From assembly GCF_030160715.1 (NCBI RefSeq), contig NZ_BSOW01000007.1:186001-250000 (forward strand): DNA of 64,000 nucleotides. Direction: 5' to 3'. Shown here piece after piece: positions 27,532-37,108 of the stretch. How positions within the stretch are numbered: position 1 is the stretch's first letter; every line of letters begins with the position of its first letter. The notes beneath the pieces are model-generated. The model was not told the DNA's origin and did not search any database. It saw only the letters and a list, made by a program, of their open reading frames with translations. The position numbers and the translations under genes are program-made. The stretch is from Bradyrhizobium iriomotense (GTDB lineage Bacteria; Pseudomonadota; Alphaproteobacteria; Rhizobiales; Xanthobacteraceae).

Positions 27532-28305
27532 TCACAGCGCCGCACCCCAGCTCCGCGCTGTCTGCACAAGCCAGTCGCGGTAGAGCGTGAGCGGCGTGAC
27601 GCCGGTCAAACCGCCGCAACCCGCACTGCCATTGGGCCCCGTCGACCAGCTGATGACGCCGATGACGACGGGACCGTTGGGCTTGTCCTCGAATGCCGGA
27701 CCGCCGGAATCGCCGGTGCAGGCGCCGATTCCGGTGCGAACGCCGTTGGTTACGGGGTCCACAAGCCTGATTTGCAGCGTGCCGGGCTGGCCGGTCACGA
27801 CGAGGCCCGCAACACGCGTCGTGCCACTGCTCTTGCCGTCGCCGGGCACCGTCACGCCGACGCCTGCAATGGTGAAGCGGCCGCCGACCACGATCGGAAT
27901 TTGTGGCGTGCCGATCTGCGATGTTGATTTTCCTTTGAGTGGAATTTCGAGTTGCAGCAACGCCACGTCCGCGGTCGCGCGATGCGACTGCATGGCTTGC
28001 ATGTTGAAGCTCGGATGGATCGCAACCGCACGCACGTTCTGCAATTGCGGTTTGCCGTCGGCGCCATAGTCGAGGATCTTGTACTCCGCGCCAGGTTGCA
28101 CGCAGTGCGCCGCGGTGAGCACCAGCCTCGCTGCGATCAGGCTGCCGGTGCAGAAATTGCCGCGCGATCCGACAATCGTGACGATGGAGCGCGCGACGCC
28201 TTCGGACTGCGGCGTGCCGCCGCCGACGATGGCCTGGGCGGGTGCGGTGAAGAGCAACGCCACTGCTGCGAGCCGGATCGACGTCTTGTTCATGGGCAAG
28301 TTCAT
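27532..28305 (-). CDS. Trypsin-like serine protease (S1 family), secreted
   Basis: A 257-residue exported protease. The signal peptide (RLAAVALLFTAPAQA) ends directly before IVGGG, the classic mature N-terminus of trypsin-fold enzymes. The catalytic triad is visible as His in LTAAHC, Asp in ADVALL and Ser in TGDSGGPAF. Cys in FCTG, AAHC, GACTG and AGCGG would form disulfides in the periplasm or outside. Two consecutive ATG codons preceded by the same TTGCCC (28305 and 28293) are both possible starts. There is no propeptide between signal and IVGG. Substrate unknown. Confidence 0.88.
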   Translation of the reverse strand: MNLPMNKTSIRLAAVALLFTAPAQAIVGGGTPQSEGVARSIVTIVGSRGNFCTGSLIAARLVLTAAHCVQPGAEYKILDYGADGKPQLQNVRAVAIHPSFNMQAMQSHRATADVALLQLEIPLKGKSTSQIGTPQIPIVVGGRFTIAGVGVTVPGDGKSSGTTRVAGLVVTGQPGTLQIRLVDPVTNGVRTGIGACTGDSGGPAFEDKPNGPVVIGVISWSTGPNGSAGCGGLTGVTPLTLYRDWLVQTARSWGAAL

Positions 28306-28428
28306 GGGCAAGTGTGGTAGCCGCTGGGACGCCTTTAGCCAAGAGCCCCTTGGAAGAGACCCTTCACGCTGGCCGTTGCAGCGGCAGCGTGCTAGCGGTT
28401 TTCACCTGATATCGACGAGGGCAGGACA

Positions 28429-29064
28429 GTGGCGATCGAAGCTGTGATCTTTGACTTTGGCGGCGTGTTGACAAGCTCGCCCTTCGAGGCCTTCACGCGC
28501 TTCGAACAGGAGCGCGGCCTGCCCGCCGACATCATCCGCCGCACCAATGCCGCTAATCATCTGGAAAACGCTTGGGCGAAGTTCGAACGCGCCGAGGTCG
28601 ATATCGAAACATTTGACCGGCTGTTCGCCGCGGAATCGCTTGCGCTGGGCGCGGAGGTGCGCGGCCGCGACGTGCTGCCGCTGTTGCAAGGCAATCTGCG
28701 GCCCGAGATGGTCGAGGCGTTGAAGCGGATCAAGGCGAATTTCAAGACTGGCTGCATCACCAACAATCTTCCCGCCAACGCCATCGGCAGCATGACCGGA
28801 CGCACGCTCTACGTCGCCGAGGTGATGGCGCTGTTCGATCACGTCATCGAGTCCGCCAAGATCGGCCTGCGCAAGCCCGATCCGCGGATCTACCAGATGA
28901 TGGTCGAGGCGCTGAAGGTCGATCCGAGAGCTTGCGTCTATCTCGACGATCTCGGCGTCAACCTGAAGCCCGCGCGCGAGATGGGGATGACGACGATCAA
29001 GGTCGCGAGCGCTGCACAGGCAATCACGGAGCTGCAGAAGGCGACGGGGTTGAAGCTCGGATAG
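28429..29064 (+). CDS. HAD-superfamily hydrolase (HAD-IA, epoxide-hydrolase N-domain/ACAD10-like)
   Basis: A 211-residue protein with the HAD motif I IFDFGGVLTSS: nucleophile D9 is present, but the second Asp of the phosphatase DxD pattern is Gly11, as in relatives of ACAD10 and the soluble epoxide hydrolase N-domain. Motif II is CITNN, the motif III Lys lies in SAKIGLRKPDP and motif IV in VYLDDLG. Hydrolysis of a small organophosphate is likely but the missing acid makes activity uncertain. GTG start with GAGGGCAGG upstream. Followed by a palindromic repeat, then the convergent mtnA gene; a link to methylthioadenosine salvage is only positional. Confidence 0.82.
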   Translation: MAIEAVIFDFGGVLTSSPFEAFTRFEQERGLPADIIRRTNAANHLENAWAKFERAEVDIETFDRLFAAESLALGAEVRGRDVLPLLQGNLRPEMVEALKRIKANFKTGCITNNLPANAIGSMTGRTLYVAEVMALFDHVIESAKIGLRKPDPRIYQMMVEALKVDPRACVYLDDLGVNLKPAREMGMTTIKVASAAQAITELQKATGLKLG

Positions 29065-29073
29065 TCCATTCTC

Positions 29074-29159
29074 CGTCATTGCGAGGAGCGCAGCGACGAA
29101 GCAATCCAGAATGCATCCTTGGAAAGACACTGGATTGCTTCGCTTCGCTCGCAATGACG
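29074..29159. repeat. Intergenic palindrome, family B, second copy
   Basis: Ends CGTCATTGCGAG and CTCGCAATGACG with inner arms GCAATCCAGA and CTGGATTGC, matching the copy at 7560-7646. It lies between convergent genes, 9 bases past the HAD hydrolase stop. Confidence 0.87.
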
Positions 29160-29186
29160 AGTGCGGCGGGATATCGCCCAACCAAA

Positions 29187-30296
29187 CTACTCCGCCGCCG
29201 TCGCGATCCGCTCGGGGAAGGCGGCCGCGAGCGAAGCACGATCCGGCTTCAGCACGCCGCGCTCTGTAATGAGACCGGTGACGAGCCGCGCCGGCGTGAC
29301 GTCGAACGCATAGTTGGCGACCGGCGAGCCCTCGGGCACGATCCGCACCGTCTCGAGCCGCCCGTCGGCGGTGCGGCCCGTCATGTCGGTGACCTCGACC
29401 CCGCTGCGCTGCTCGATCGGGATATCGCGGATGCCGTCATTGACCGCGAAGTCGATCGTCGGTGATGGCAGCGCGACATAGAACGGCACGTTGTTGTCGT
29501 GTGCGGCGAGCGCCTTCAGGTAAGTTCCGATCTTGTTGCAGACGTCGCCATTGGCCGCGACGCGATCGGTGCCGACGATCGCGAGATCGATCATGCCGTG
29601 CTGCATCAGATGCCCGCCGGTGTTGTCGGGGATCACCGTGTGCGCCACGCCGTGATGCCCGAGCTCCCAGGCGGTGAGCGAGGCGCCCTGGTTGCGCGGC
29701 CGTGTCTCGTCGACCCAGACATGGATCTTGAGGCCGCGGTCATGCGCCAGATAGATCGGCGCCGTCGCGGTGCCCCAGTCGACAGTGGCAAGCCAGCCGG
29801 CATTGCAATGGGTCAGCACGTTGATGGTCTCGCCCGGCTTTTTCTTCGCGGCGATCGCCTCGATCAGCTCCAGGCCATTGCGGGCGATGCCCCGGTTGAT
29901 CTCGACATCCTGCTCCAAGATTTCGTCGGCGCGTGCGTAAGCCGCTTCCGCGCGCTCCAGGGGATCGATCGGTCCGAGCGTTGCGCGCATCTCGTCGAGT
30001 GCCCATTTGAGATTGATGGCGGTGGGGCGCGCCACCACCAGCGTCTCGTAGGCGCGCTTCAGTCCGGCGTCGGAACTGTCCTCGCGCATGGCGAGCGCCA
30101 TGCCGAACGCGGCCGTGGCCCCGATCAGCGGCGCACCGCGCACCAGCATGGTGCGGATGGCGTCAGCGGCTTCTTCGCTCGTGGTGAGACGCGCGATGAC
30201 GAATTCGTGCGGCAGCCGGCGCTGGTCGATGGCTCCGACCGACCAACCGTCGCGCTCGCGCCAGATGCTGCGAAAATGCTTGCCGTCAACCTTCAT
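29187..30296 (-). CDS. mtnA: S-methyl-5-thioribose-1-phosphate isomerase
   Basis: A 369-residue enzyme of the eIF2B-like sugar isomerase fold, converting 5-methylthioribose 1-phosphate to the ribulose form. Visible are [34 protein letters not shown] with the catalytic Cys, [17 protein letters not shown], and [19 protein letters not shown] with the catalytic Asp. Length and motifs fit MtnA rather than eIF2B subunits. It lies 18 bases after mtnP on the same strand, making an mtnP-mtnA operon, so MTA is handled by phosphorolysis followed by isomerisation with no mtnK or mtnN here. Confidence 0.93.
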   Translation of the reverse strand: MKVDGKHFRSIWRERDGWSVGAIDQRRLPHEFVIARLTTSEEAADAIRTMLVRGAPLIGATAAFGMALAMREDSSDAGLKRAYETLVVARPTAINLKWALDEMRATLGPIDPLERAEAAYARADEILEQDVEINRGIARNGLELIEAIAAKKKPGETINVLTHCNAGWLATVDWGTATAPIYLAHDRGLKIHVWVDETRPRNQGASLTAWELGHHGVAHTVIPDNTGGHLMQHGMIDLAIVGTDRVAANGDVCNKIGTYLKALAAHDNNVPFYVALPSPTIDFAVNDGIRDIPIEQRSGVEVTDMTGRTADGRLETVRIVPEGSPVANYAFDVTPARLVTGLITERGVLKPDRASLAAAFPERIATAAE

Positions 30297-30314
30297 GGCG
30301 TTCTGCCTTTCGCC

Positions 30315-31190
<876 letters not shown>

Positions 31191-31320
31191 GCCTGCTTCA
31201 CCCCGTCCGCGATGTGCAACGTGGTTAAGCTATGCCAGTTTTGGGACGGATTTGGAACGGGGATGGTGGGACGGGTCGTGGCGTTGCGAGCGAGGCTTCG
31301 GCGCTCGCCACACATTCGAT

Positions 31321-31441
31321 GTCGTCCCGGCGACGGCCGGGACCCATAACCAAAGGGCGTGGTTTGGCGAAGACCGTCGTTCGGTACTACGACCGTCCGC
31401 GATGGGATAGATTCCGCGGTATGGGCCTTCGCCGGGACGAC
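31321..31441. repeat. Intergenic repeat, family C, second copy
   Basis: Begins GTCGTCCCGGCGACGGCCGG, continues GGGACCCATAACCA and ATTCCGCGGTATGGG, and ends CTTCGCCGGGACGAC. It closely follows the copy at 25754-25881. It sits between the mtnP start region and the 3' end of the carrier-protein gene. Confidence 0.87.
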
Positions 31442-31465
31442 GCGGGGAAACAGGTGTCGTTTTGG

Positions 31466-31738
31466 CTACGCCGCCTTCACCGGCTGCAACTGGCTCGCCA
31501 CCATCCGCTCGAGCGTATCGACCGACTGGAAATTCTCCGGCGTGATTTCGGACTGCGGGATGGTGAAGTCGAACTCGGCTTCCACGCCGAGCATCAGGTT
31601 GACCATGTCCATCGAGGTCAGACCGATGTCGACGAGGCGCACACCCGGCGCGACGTTCGCGGCGAGCGAATTCTGTTCGAGGATGCCCTTCACCAGCTTG
31701 ATGATGCGATCCCGCACATCGGTATCGAACGCCTGCAT
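31466..31738 (-). CDS. Acyl carrier protein (amino acid carrier protein candidate)
   Basis: A 90-residue carrier protein with the phosphopantetheine site at S42 in VDIGLTSMDMVNLML. The fold is the usual four-helix bundle with acidic helix II (EAEFDFTIPQSEITPENF). It is not the fatty-acid AcpP (the motif there is DSLD). It faces, back to back, the operon carrying an amino acid:[carrier protein] ligase, for which stand-alone carrier proteins of this size are the known acceptors. ATG 31738 is used; an in-frame GTG at 31774 would add 12 residues. Neither start has a clear Shine-Dalgarno. Confidence 0.85.
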   Translation of the reverse strand: MQAFDTDVRDRIIKLVKGILEQNSLAANVAPGVRLVDIGLTSMDMVNLMLGVEAEFDFTIPQSEITPENFQSVDTLERMVASQLQPVKAA

Positions 31739-32081
31739 CTGCAATATCCCATACTCTGATAAGGTCCGGAGCACCGGCTACGATGGGCATGACCGGCCGA
31801 TCCCGCAATGGGCGCGACTCTTAACTCGCGTTTCTTAGTAAACGATGACTCAGATTGACTAAAACTCGCGCCGTCCTCTCATCGTTAACGCGATCGCGGA
31901 AAATCCGCGGATGCAAAAAACCCTGCCTTAACTGCTCGTTCCGAATTAAGCCTTGTTTACCTTCAATTTCGTCGACGAATTTGAATTAAATCCGTAGCCT
32001 CCGCTCCAAGCAGACATGGTCGGATGATCGGCACGGCGTGCTCCGTGCTGATCTCGAACGACGTAACGGAGGCGGACAATC
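31739..32081. promoter_or_regulatory. Divergent regulatory region of the amino acid carrier-protein cluster
   Basis: 343 bases without a gene, markedly AT-richer than its surroundings, serving the carrier-protein gene leftward and the acyl-CoA dehydrogenase homologue rightward. TTCGTCGACGAA at 31968-31979 is a perfect 12-base palindrome. The same half-sites TTCGTC and GACGAA occur 8 bases apart upstream of metY (38135-38154). CGGAGGCGGAC just before ATG 32082 provides a ribosome binding site. No riboswitch or small RNA was recognised. Confidence 0.5.
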
Positions 32082-33302
32082 ATGAACGTGCGTGAAGCGG
32101 CCCTTCAACCTGTCGACGACGCCCAGGCAAGCTTTCTCGAGCACAGCCCTTCTCTGGTGGAACGCGCCGCGTGCATGGCGACGGTGGCAGCCGGCGAAGC
32201 CGAGGGTGTCGATCGCGACGGCCGCTTTCCCCACAAGGCATTCGACGCCGCGCGCGAGCAAAAACTGCTCGGCGTGATGATCCCGGTCGAATTCGGCGGC
32301 TTCGGTGCCTCGATCTACGACGTCACCGACATCTGCTACACGCTCGGGCGTGCTTGCGCCTCGACTGCAATGATCTATGCGATGCATACGACCAAGGTCG
32401 CTTGCGTCATAAGGCACGGCCACGGCATTCCCTGGATGGAAACCATGATGCGCCGGGTCGGCCGCGACCAGTGGCTGCTCGCCTCCTCGACCACCGAAGG
32501 CCAGAACGGCGGCAATATCCGCGCGAGCGCGGCCGCGGTCGATCATGAAGGCGACATGATCGCGCTGACGCGCGATGCCACCGTGATCTCCTACGGCGCC
32601 GAGGCCGACGGCCTCGTCACCATCGCGCGCCGCGCGGGCGATGCAGCCGCCTCCGACCAGGTGCTGCTGGCGCTCGCCAAGGACGACTATTCGCTGAAGC
32701 GGACGCTGGGCTGGGAAACGCTCGGCATGCGCGGCACCTGCTCGACCGGCTTCGAGCTGAGGGTCGACTGCCCCGCCGACCGTGTATTCCCGGAATCCTA
32801 TGACAAGATCCACGCACAGACGATGACGCCGTTTGCGCATCTGTGCTGGTCGTCGGCCTGGGCCGGCGTTGCGGCCGCCGCCGTGACGCGCGCGCAGGCG
32901 TTCGTCCGCAAGGCGGCGCGCGCCTCCGGCGGGCAGATGCCGCCGGCAGCGGCGCATTTCACCGCCGCGAAGATGTCGCTGGCAAAACTCCGCGCGCTGA
33001 TCGCCTCCAATATCGACGCCTTCGCCCATCACGAGCATGACGAGCGCGCGCTGGGCTCGCTCGACTTCCAGTCCTCCATCACGCTGCTCAAGGTGCAAGC
33101 CTCCGAGCTGGCGGTCGAGACCGTGATGCACGCGATGCGCACGACCGGCCTTGCCGGCTATCGCAATGACGGCGATTTCACCATGGGCCGCCATCTGCGC
33201 GACGTGCTCTCCGCGCCGATCATGATCAATAATGACCGCATCCTCGCCAACGCCGCGACCTCGACCTTGATGAGCGGCGTGCCGGCAAGCCTTCGGGACT
33301 AA
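32082..33302 (+). CDS. Acyl-CoA dehydrogenase family protein of the amino acid carrier-protein cluster
   Basis: A 406-residue flavoprotein of the acyl-CoA dehydrogenase fold: helical N-domain with GVMIPVEFGGFGASIYDV, beta-domain with LASSTTEGQNGGNIRAS replacing the more usual TEPxAGSD, and a C-domain with FTMGRHLRDVLSAPIMINND. Probably FAD-dependent. The altered substrate loop and its position directly before the amino acid:[carrier protein] ligase suggest that it acts on an aminoacyl group bound to the carrier protein rather than on acyl-CoA. That role is inference. CGGAGG precedes the start. Confidence 0.83.
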   Translation: MNVREAALQPVDDAQASFLEHSPSLVERAACMATVAAGEAEGVDRDGRFPHKAFDAAREQKLLGVMIPVEFGGFGASIYDVTDICYTLGRACASTAMIYAMHTTKVACVIRHGHGIPWMETMMRRVGRDQWLLASSTTEGQNGGNIRASAAAVDHEGDMIALTRDATVISYGAEADGLVTIARRAGDAAASDQVLLALAKDDYSLKRTLGWETLGMRGTCSTGFELRVDCPADRVFPESYDKIHAQTMTPFAHLCWSSAWAGVAAAAVTRAQAFVRKAARASGGQMPPAAAHFTAAKMSLAKLRALIASNIDAFAHHEHDERALGSLDFQSSITLLKVQASELAVETVMHAMRTTGLAGYRNDGDFTMGRHLRDVLSAPIMINNDRILANAATSTLMSGVPASLRD

Positions 33303-33370
33303 CTAGCCTTCGAGACCGACGAGCCTACACGACCAACAAGAAGAATTGCAGATAACAGGAAGTTTTGGCC

Positions 33371-34351
33371 ATGAACGTTGCCGTTCTCCCGACCTCGCCC
33401 GACACCGCGCCGCAAGCGGTTGATCCGCTCGACCATCTCACCGACGTTCTGTTTCACCGCATGGGCTCGGACGGCGTCTACGCCCGCACCGCGCTCTATG
33501 AGGATGTCGTGGAGCGGCTCGCCGCGCTGATCACGCGGCACCGTGAGGCCGGCACCGAGGTGATGCGCTTTCCGCCGGTGATGAGCCGCGCGCAGCTGGA
33601 AAAATCCGGCTACCTCAAGAGCTTCCCGAACCTGCTCGGCTGCGTCTGCGGCCTGCATGGCACCGAGCGCGAGATCAACGCCGCGGTCAGCCGCTTCGAT
33701 GCCGGCGGCGACTGGACCACGTCGCTCTCGCCCGCCGATCTCGTGCTGTCGCCGGCGGCCTGCTATCCCGTTTATCCGATTGCAGCGAGCCGCGGACAGC
33801 TGCCGAAGGGCGGCCTGCGCTTCGACGTCGCCGCCGACTGCTTCCGCCGCGAGCCGTCGCGTCATCTCGACCGGCTGCAATCGTTCCGGATGCGCGAATA
33901 TGTCTGCATCGGCAGCCCCGATGACGTCGCCGATTTTCGCGAGCGCTGGATGGTGCGCGCGCAGGCGATCGCCCACGACCTCGGCCTGACCTTCCGTGTC
34001 GACTATGCCAGCGATCCCTTCTTCGGCCGCGTCGGCCAGATGAAGGCGGTGAGCCAGAAGCAGCAGCAGCTCAAGTTCGAGCTTTTGATTCCGCTACGCT
34101 CGGAGGAGCAGCCGACGGCCTGCATGAGCTTCAACTATCATCGCGAGCATTTCGGCACGACCTGGGGTATCCAGGACGCCAATGGCGAGCCCGCCCACAC
34201 CGGCTGCGTCGCGTTCGGCATGGACCGCCTCGCCGTCGCGATGTTCCACACCCACGGTGTCGACCTCTCCGTCTGGCCCGCCAAGGTGCGGGACATCCTG
34301 GGCCTGTCGCCGCACGTGGCAACTGACGCCCATGTCGAAGGCTGGCGCTAA
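33371..34351 (+). CDS. Amino acid:[carrier protein] ligase (class II seryl-tRNA-synthetase-like)
   Basis: A 326-residue stand-alone homologue of the catalytic domain of seryl-tRNA synthetase without the tRNA-binding arm. Enzymes of this family (BLL0957 of B. japonicum, Atu2573 of Agrobacterium) activate glycine or alanine with ATP and load it onto the phosphopantetheine of a small carrier protein. Zinc ligands C131 (SPAACYPVYP), E176 (RMREYVC) and C279 (AHTGCVAFGMDR) are at the residue numbers I recall for BLL0957. Class II motif 2 is ADCFRREPSRHLDRLQSFRM and motif 3 GCVAFGMDRLAVAMF. ATG 33371 is used. Third gene partner: the carrier protein at 31466. Confidence 0.93.
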   Translation: MNVAVLPTSPDTAPQAVDPLDHLTDVLFHRMGSDGVYARTALYEDVVERLAALITRHREAGTEVMRFPPVMSRAQLEKSGYLKSFPNLLGCVCGLHGTEREINAAVSRFDAGGDWTTSLSPADLVLSPAACYPVYPIAASRGQLPKGGLRFDVAADCFRREPSRHLDRLQSFRMREYVCIGSPDDVADFRERWMVRAQAIAHDLGLTFRVDYASDPFFGRVGQMKAVSQKQQQLKFELLIPLRSEEQPTACMSFNYHREHFGTTWGIQDANGEPAHTGCVAFGMDRLAVAMFHTHGVDLSVWPAKVRDILGLSPHVATDAHVEGWR

Positions 34352-34387
34352 GCGACGAGGCCGATCATTTCCACGGGCAAGACGAGC

Positions 34388-35263
34388 GTGATCCATACCA
34401 AGATCCGGTGCCGCGAGATCACAGAGTCCGATGTCGATGCCATCGCGGACCTGCTGACGCGCGGCTTCGTCGGCCGCTCGCGCGACTATTGGATTCAGGG
34501 CCTGCGCCGCCAGGCCTTCCGGCCCGTGCCCGAGGGCTATCCGCGCTTCGGCTACATGCTCGACAATGACGGCTCGCCGGTCGGCGTGCTGCTTCTGATC
34601 TACACGGCGCGCCAGGACGGCGAGACCATCGCCATCCAATGCAACCTGTCGAGCTGGTATGTCGAGCCGGCGTTCCGCAACTACGCGCCGTTCCTGACCA
34701 AGATCGCGCAGCGGCACAAGGACGTGACCTATCTCAACATCAGTCCCGCGGTGTGGACCTGGCCGACCATCGAGACCCAGGGATTCAGCGCGTATTGCCG
34801 CGGCCTGTTCTTCTCGGTGCCGGTGCTGTCGCGCGTGCCGCGCTGGACCAAGATCGAGGTGATCGCGCCGCACGCCAAGCGGATCGAGGGCCTCGGCGAG
34901 GCCGAGACCGAGCTTTTGACGCGGCATGCGCGCTACAACTGCCTGAGCCTCGTGGTCCGCACGCCGAAGGGCGTATTCCCCTTCATCCTGCAACCGGTGC
35001 GCATCCGCCGCGGCTGGATCGCGCCGCCTGCGATGCAACTGATCTATTGCCGCAGCGTCGCCGAATTCGTCGCCTGCGCCGGCCGCATCGGCCGCCTGCT
35101 GCTGCGGCTCGGCAAGATCTCGGTCATCGTCGATTCCAACGGCCCCATCCCCGGCCTCACCGGCATCTACACCGAGCGGCGCGGCCGAAAATACTTCAAG
35201 GGCCCACACCGGCCGGAGCTCGCCGACCTCACCGACACGGAGCTCGTGCTGTACGGGCCGTGA
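34388..35263 (+). CDS. GNAT-like acyltransferase of the amino acid carrier-protein cluster
   Basis: A 291-residue protein. The N-terminal half looks like a GNAT fold (TKIRCREITESDVDAIADLL, YMLDNDGSPVGVLLLIYTA, WYVEPAFRNYAPFL), although the acetyl-CoA P-loop (Q/RxxGxG/A) is not evident. The C-terminal half (VVRTPKGVFPFILQPVRIRR, ARYNCLSLVV) is unassigned. It follows the ligase by 36 bases from a GTG start and is therefore likely in its operon, where it could move the aminoacyl group from the carrier protein to a final acceptor. That function is inferred from position. Confidence 0.7.
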   Translation: MIHTKIRCREITESDVDAIADLLTRGFVGRSRDYWIQGLRRQAFRPVPEGYPRFGYMLDNDGSPVGVLLLIYTARQDGETIAIQCNLSSWYVEPAFRNYAPFLTKIAQRHKDVTYLNISPAVWTWPTIETQGFSAYCRGLFFSVPVLSRVPRWTKIEVIAPHAKRIEGLGEAETELLTRHARYNCLSLVVRTPKGVFPFILQPVRIRRGWIAPPAMQLIYCRSVAEFVACAGRIGRLLLRLGKISVIVDSNGPIPGLTGIYTERRGRKYFKGPHRPELADLTDTELVLYGP

Positions 35264-35307
35264 GGGCGTCCGTCGCAATCGACTTGCTGGCGGCACATTC
35301 TCCGCTA

Positions 35308-35404
35308 TCACGCCCCGCGAAGGCGGGGCATCCAGTACGCCGCGGCTTCTCTGTTCTATTACAGACGTCTCGGAATACTGGATCACCCGCTTTCGCGGGT
35401 GATG
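35308..35404. repeat. Intergenic repeat, family D (CGCGAAGGCGGG / CCCGCTTTCGCGGG)
   Basis: Element with a left hairpin CCCCGCGAAGGCGGGG-like, ATCCAGTA in the left and TACTGGAT in the right half as inverted repeats, and the right hairpin CACCCGCTTTCGCGGGTG. This layout is a common Bradyrhizobium intergenic element. It separates the GNAT-like gene from the methyltransferase gene. Confidence 0.8.
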
Positions 35405-35449
35405 GCACCGGAAATGTGGTAGTTTCCTCCGAACGACGGAAACCAATCC

Positions 35450-36067
35450 ATGTCCGAGCGCAGCGCGCATTGGGAACGCGTCTACACGACCAAGGGCGAG
35501 CGTGAGGTGAGCTGGTTCGAGGACAGCCCGGCCATCTCGCTTCAAATGATCCACGCAGCGAATCCGGGCCGTGACGCCGCCATCGTCGATATCGGCGGCG
35601 GCGCGTCGCGGCTGGTCGATGCGCTGCTGCAGGAAGGCTACCGCTCCATTGCGGTGCTCGATCTCTCCGCCCATGCGCTTGACGCTGCAAAGACACGGAT
35701 CGGCCCTGCCGCAGCCGGCGTCGACTGGATCGTTGCCGACGTCACGACATGGCGACCGGCTCGCTCATACGAGCTCTGGCACGACCGCGCCGCGTTTCAT
35801 TTCCTGACCGAACCCTCCGATCGGACCGCTTATGTCGATCGCCTGCGATCGGCCGTGCGCGAGGGCGGTCATGTCATCATCGGCACCTTCGCGCTCGACG
35901 GTCCGGAGAAATGCAGCGGGCTGCCGGTGCAGCGCTATGATGGCAACAGTCTCGCCGCAGAGCTTAGCCAGGATTTCGAACTGGTGGAGACGCGGCACGA
36001 TGTCCACCACACACCCTGGGATTCCACCCAGGCGTTTCAGTTCAGCCGCTTTCGCCGGCGCGGGTGA
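35450..36067 (+). CDS. Class I SAM-dependent methyltransferase
   Basis: A 205-residue cytoplasmic protein with motif I AIVDIGGGASRLVDALL near residue 43, acidic motif AVLDLSAHAL and a post-motif VDWIVADVTTW. The N-terminus HWERVYTTKGEREVSWFED is typical of small-molecule methyltransferases related to thiopurine or tellurite-resistance types. The substrate is unknown. It stands alone between a repeat and the convergent aminotransferase gene. Confidence 0.85.
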   Translation: MSERSAHWERVYTTKGEREVSWFEDSPAISLQMIHAANPGRDAAIVDIGGGASRLVDALLQEGYRSIAVLDLSAHALDAAKTRIGPAAAGVDWIVADVTTWRPARSYELWHDRAAFHFLTEPSDRTAYVDRLRSAVREGGHVIIGTFALDGPEKCSGLPVQRYDGNSLAAELSQDFELVETRHDVHHTPWDSTQAFQFSRFRRRG

Positions 36068-36073
36068 GCAGCC

Positions 36074-36961
36074 CTACGCCGCGAGCTTCACGGCGTGCGC
36101 GAAGTCCCAATAGAGCTTGCGCGCCTTGGTGTAGAACGGGCCCGGCTTCATCTCGCGATCGTCGATGCGGATGACGGGGGCGACCTTGGCGAAATTACCG
36201 CTCGAGAAGATCTCGTCGGCGGCAACGAAGTCGGCATAGCGCAAGGTCTTCTCGACCACGGTGACGCCGTCGGCCCGCAGCAGGCCGATCACGCGCTGGC
36301 GCGTGATGCCGTTCAGGAACGTGCCGTTCGGCGCCGGCGTGTAGACCACACCGTCTTTCGCCATGAACACGTTGGAATTGCCGAACTCCGCGACATTGCC
36401 GAGCATGTCGAGCATCAGGGCGTTCTGGAAGCCGCGGGAGGCGGCTTCGGCGAGCGCGCGCGAATTGTTCGGATAGAGGCAGGCCGCCTTTGCCTCGACC
36501 GGTGCGCATTCCGCCGTCGGTCTGCGGAACGGCGACAGTGTGATCGCGTTGCCGACCGGCTTTGGCATCGGCGCCTCGTAGATGCACAGGCACCAATTGG
36601 TGGTCTCGGGATCGAACAGCACACCGCCACCGGCGCCGTTCTGCGCCCAGTACATCGGACGGATGTAGAGCTCGGCGTTCGATGCAAAGCGCGCAATGCC
36701 TTCGCGCGCGAGCGTCATCCAGGTGTCGGTGTCGACCACCGGCCTGAGGCCAAAGTTGATCGCGGATTGATTGGCACGGGCGACGTGGCGATCGAGATCG
36801 GGCGCAACGCCTTCGAAGGCGCGGGCGCCATCGAACACGACGGATCCGAGCCAGGCGCCATGTGTGCGTGGCCCCATGATCGGCACGTTGCCCTCGTGCC
36901 ACTTGCCTTCGAAGAAGGTCCAGCTCGGCGAGTATTCGATGAGTTTTGTGCTCTCGGCCAT
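36074..36961 (-). CDS. ilvE: Branched-chain amino acid aminotransferase (class IV PLP)
   Basis: A 295-residue class IV aminotransferase transferring the amino group between branched-chain amino acids and 2-oxoglutarate. The PLP Lys is in VEAKAACLYPNNSRAL, followed by EAASRGFQNALMLD and NVAEFGNSNVFMA, all typical of the IlvE family; THGAWLGSVVFDGARAFEG is the N-terminal start of the fold. D-amino acid aminotransferase is the near alternative but the length and the YIRPMYWAQNG section favour BCAT. ATG 36961 is used; the open frame continues upstream only as shadow. Divergent from the esterase at 37109. Confidence 0.87.
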   Translation of the reverse strand: MAESTKLIEYSPSWTFFEGKWHEGNVPIMGPRTHGAWLGSVVFDGARAFEGVAPDLDRHVARANQSAINFGLRPVVDTDTWMTLAREGIARFASNAELYIRPMYWAQNGAGGGVLFDPETTNWCLCIYEAPMPKPVGNAITLSPFRRPTAECAPVEAKAACLYPNNSRALAEAASRGFQNALMLDMLGNVAEFGNSNVFMAKDGVVYTPAPNGTFLNGITRQRVIGLLRADGVTVVEKTLRYADFVAADEIFSSGNFAKVAPVIRIDDREMKPGPFYTKARKLYWDFAHAVKLAA

Positions 36962-37108
36962 TGCCCAGCCTCCCCTTACCGTGATGCCGCAATATGCGTC
37001 ACTATTAGCCGATTTTCTAAAAGATTTCCTGCATGGAACTTGACCGAAGGGGCTCAATTCTGGATTGCTGATCCACAGATTCAACGCAGCGATCCCGAGA
37101 GAGCCCCA

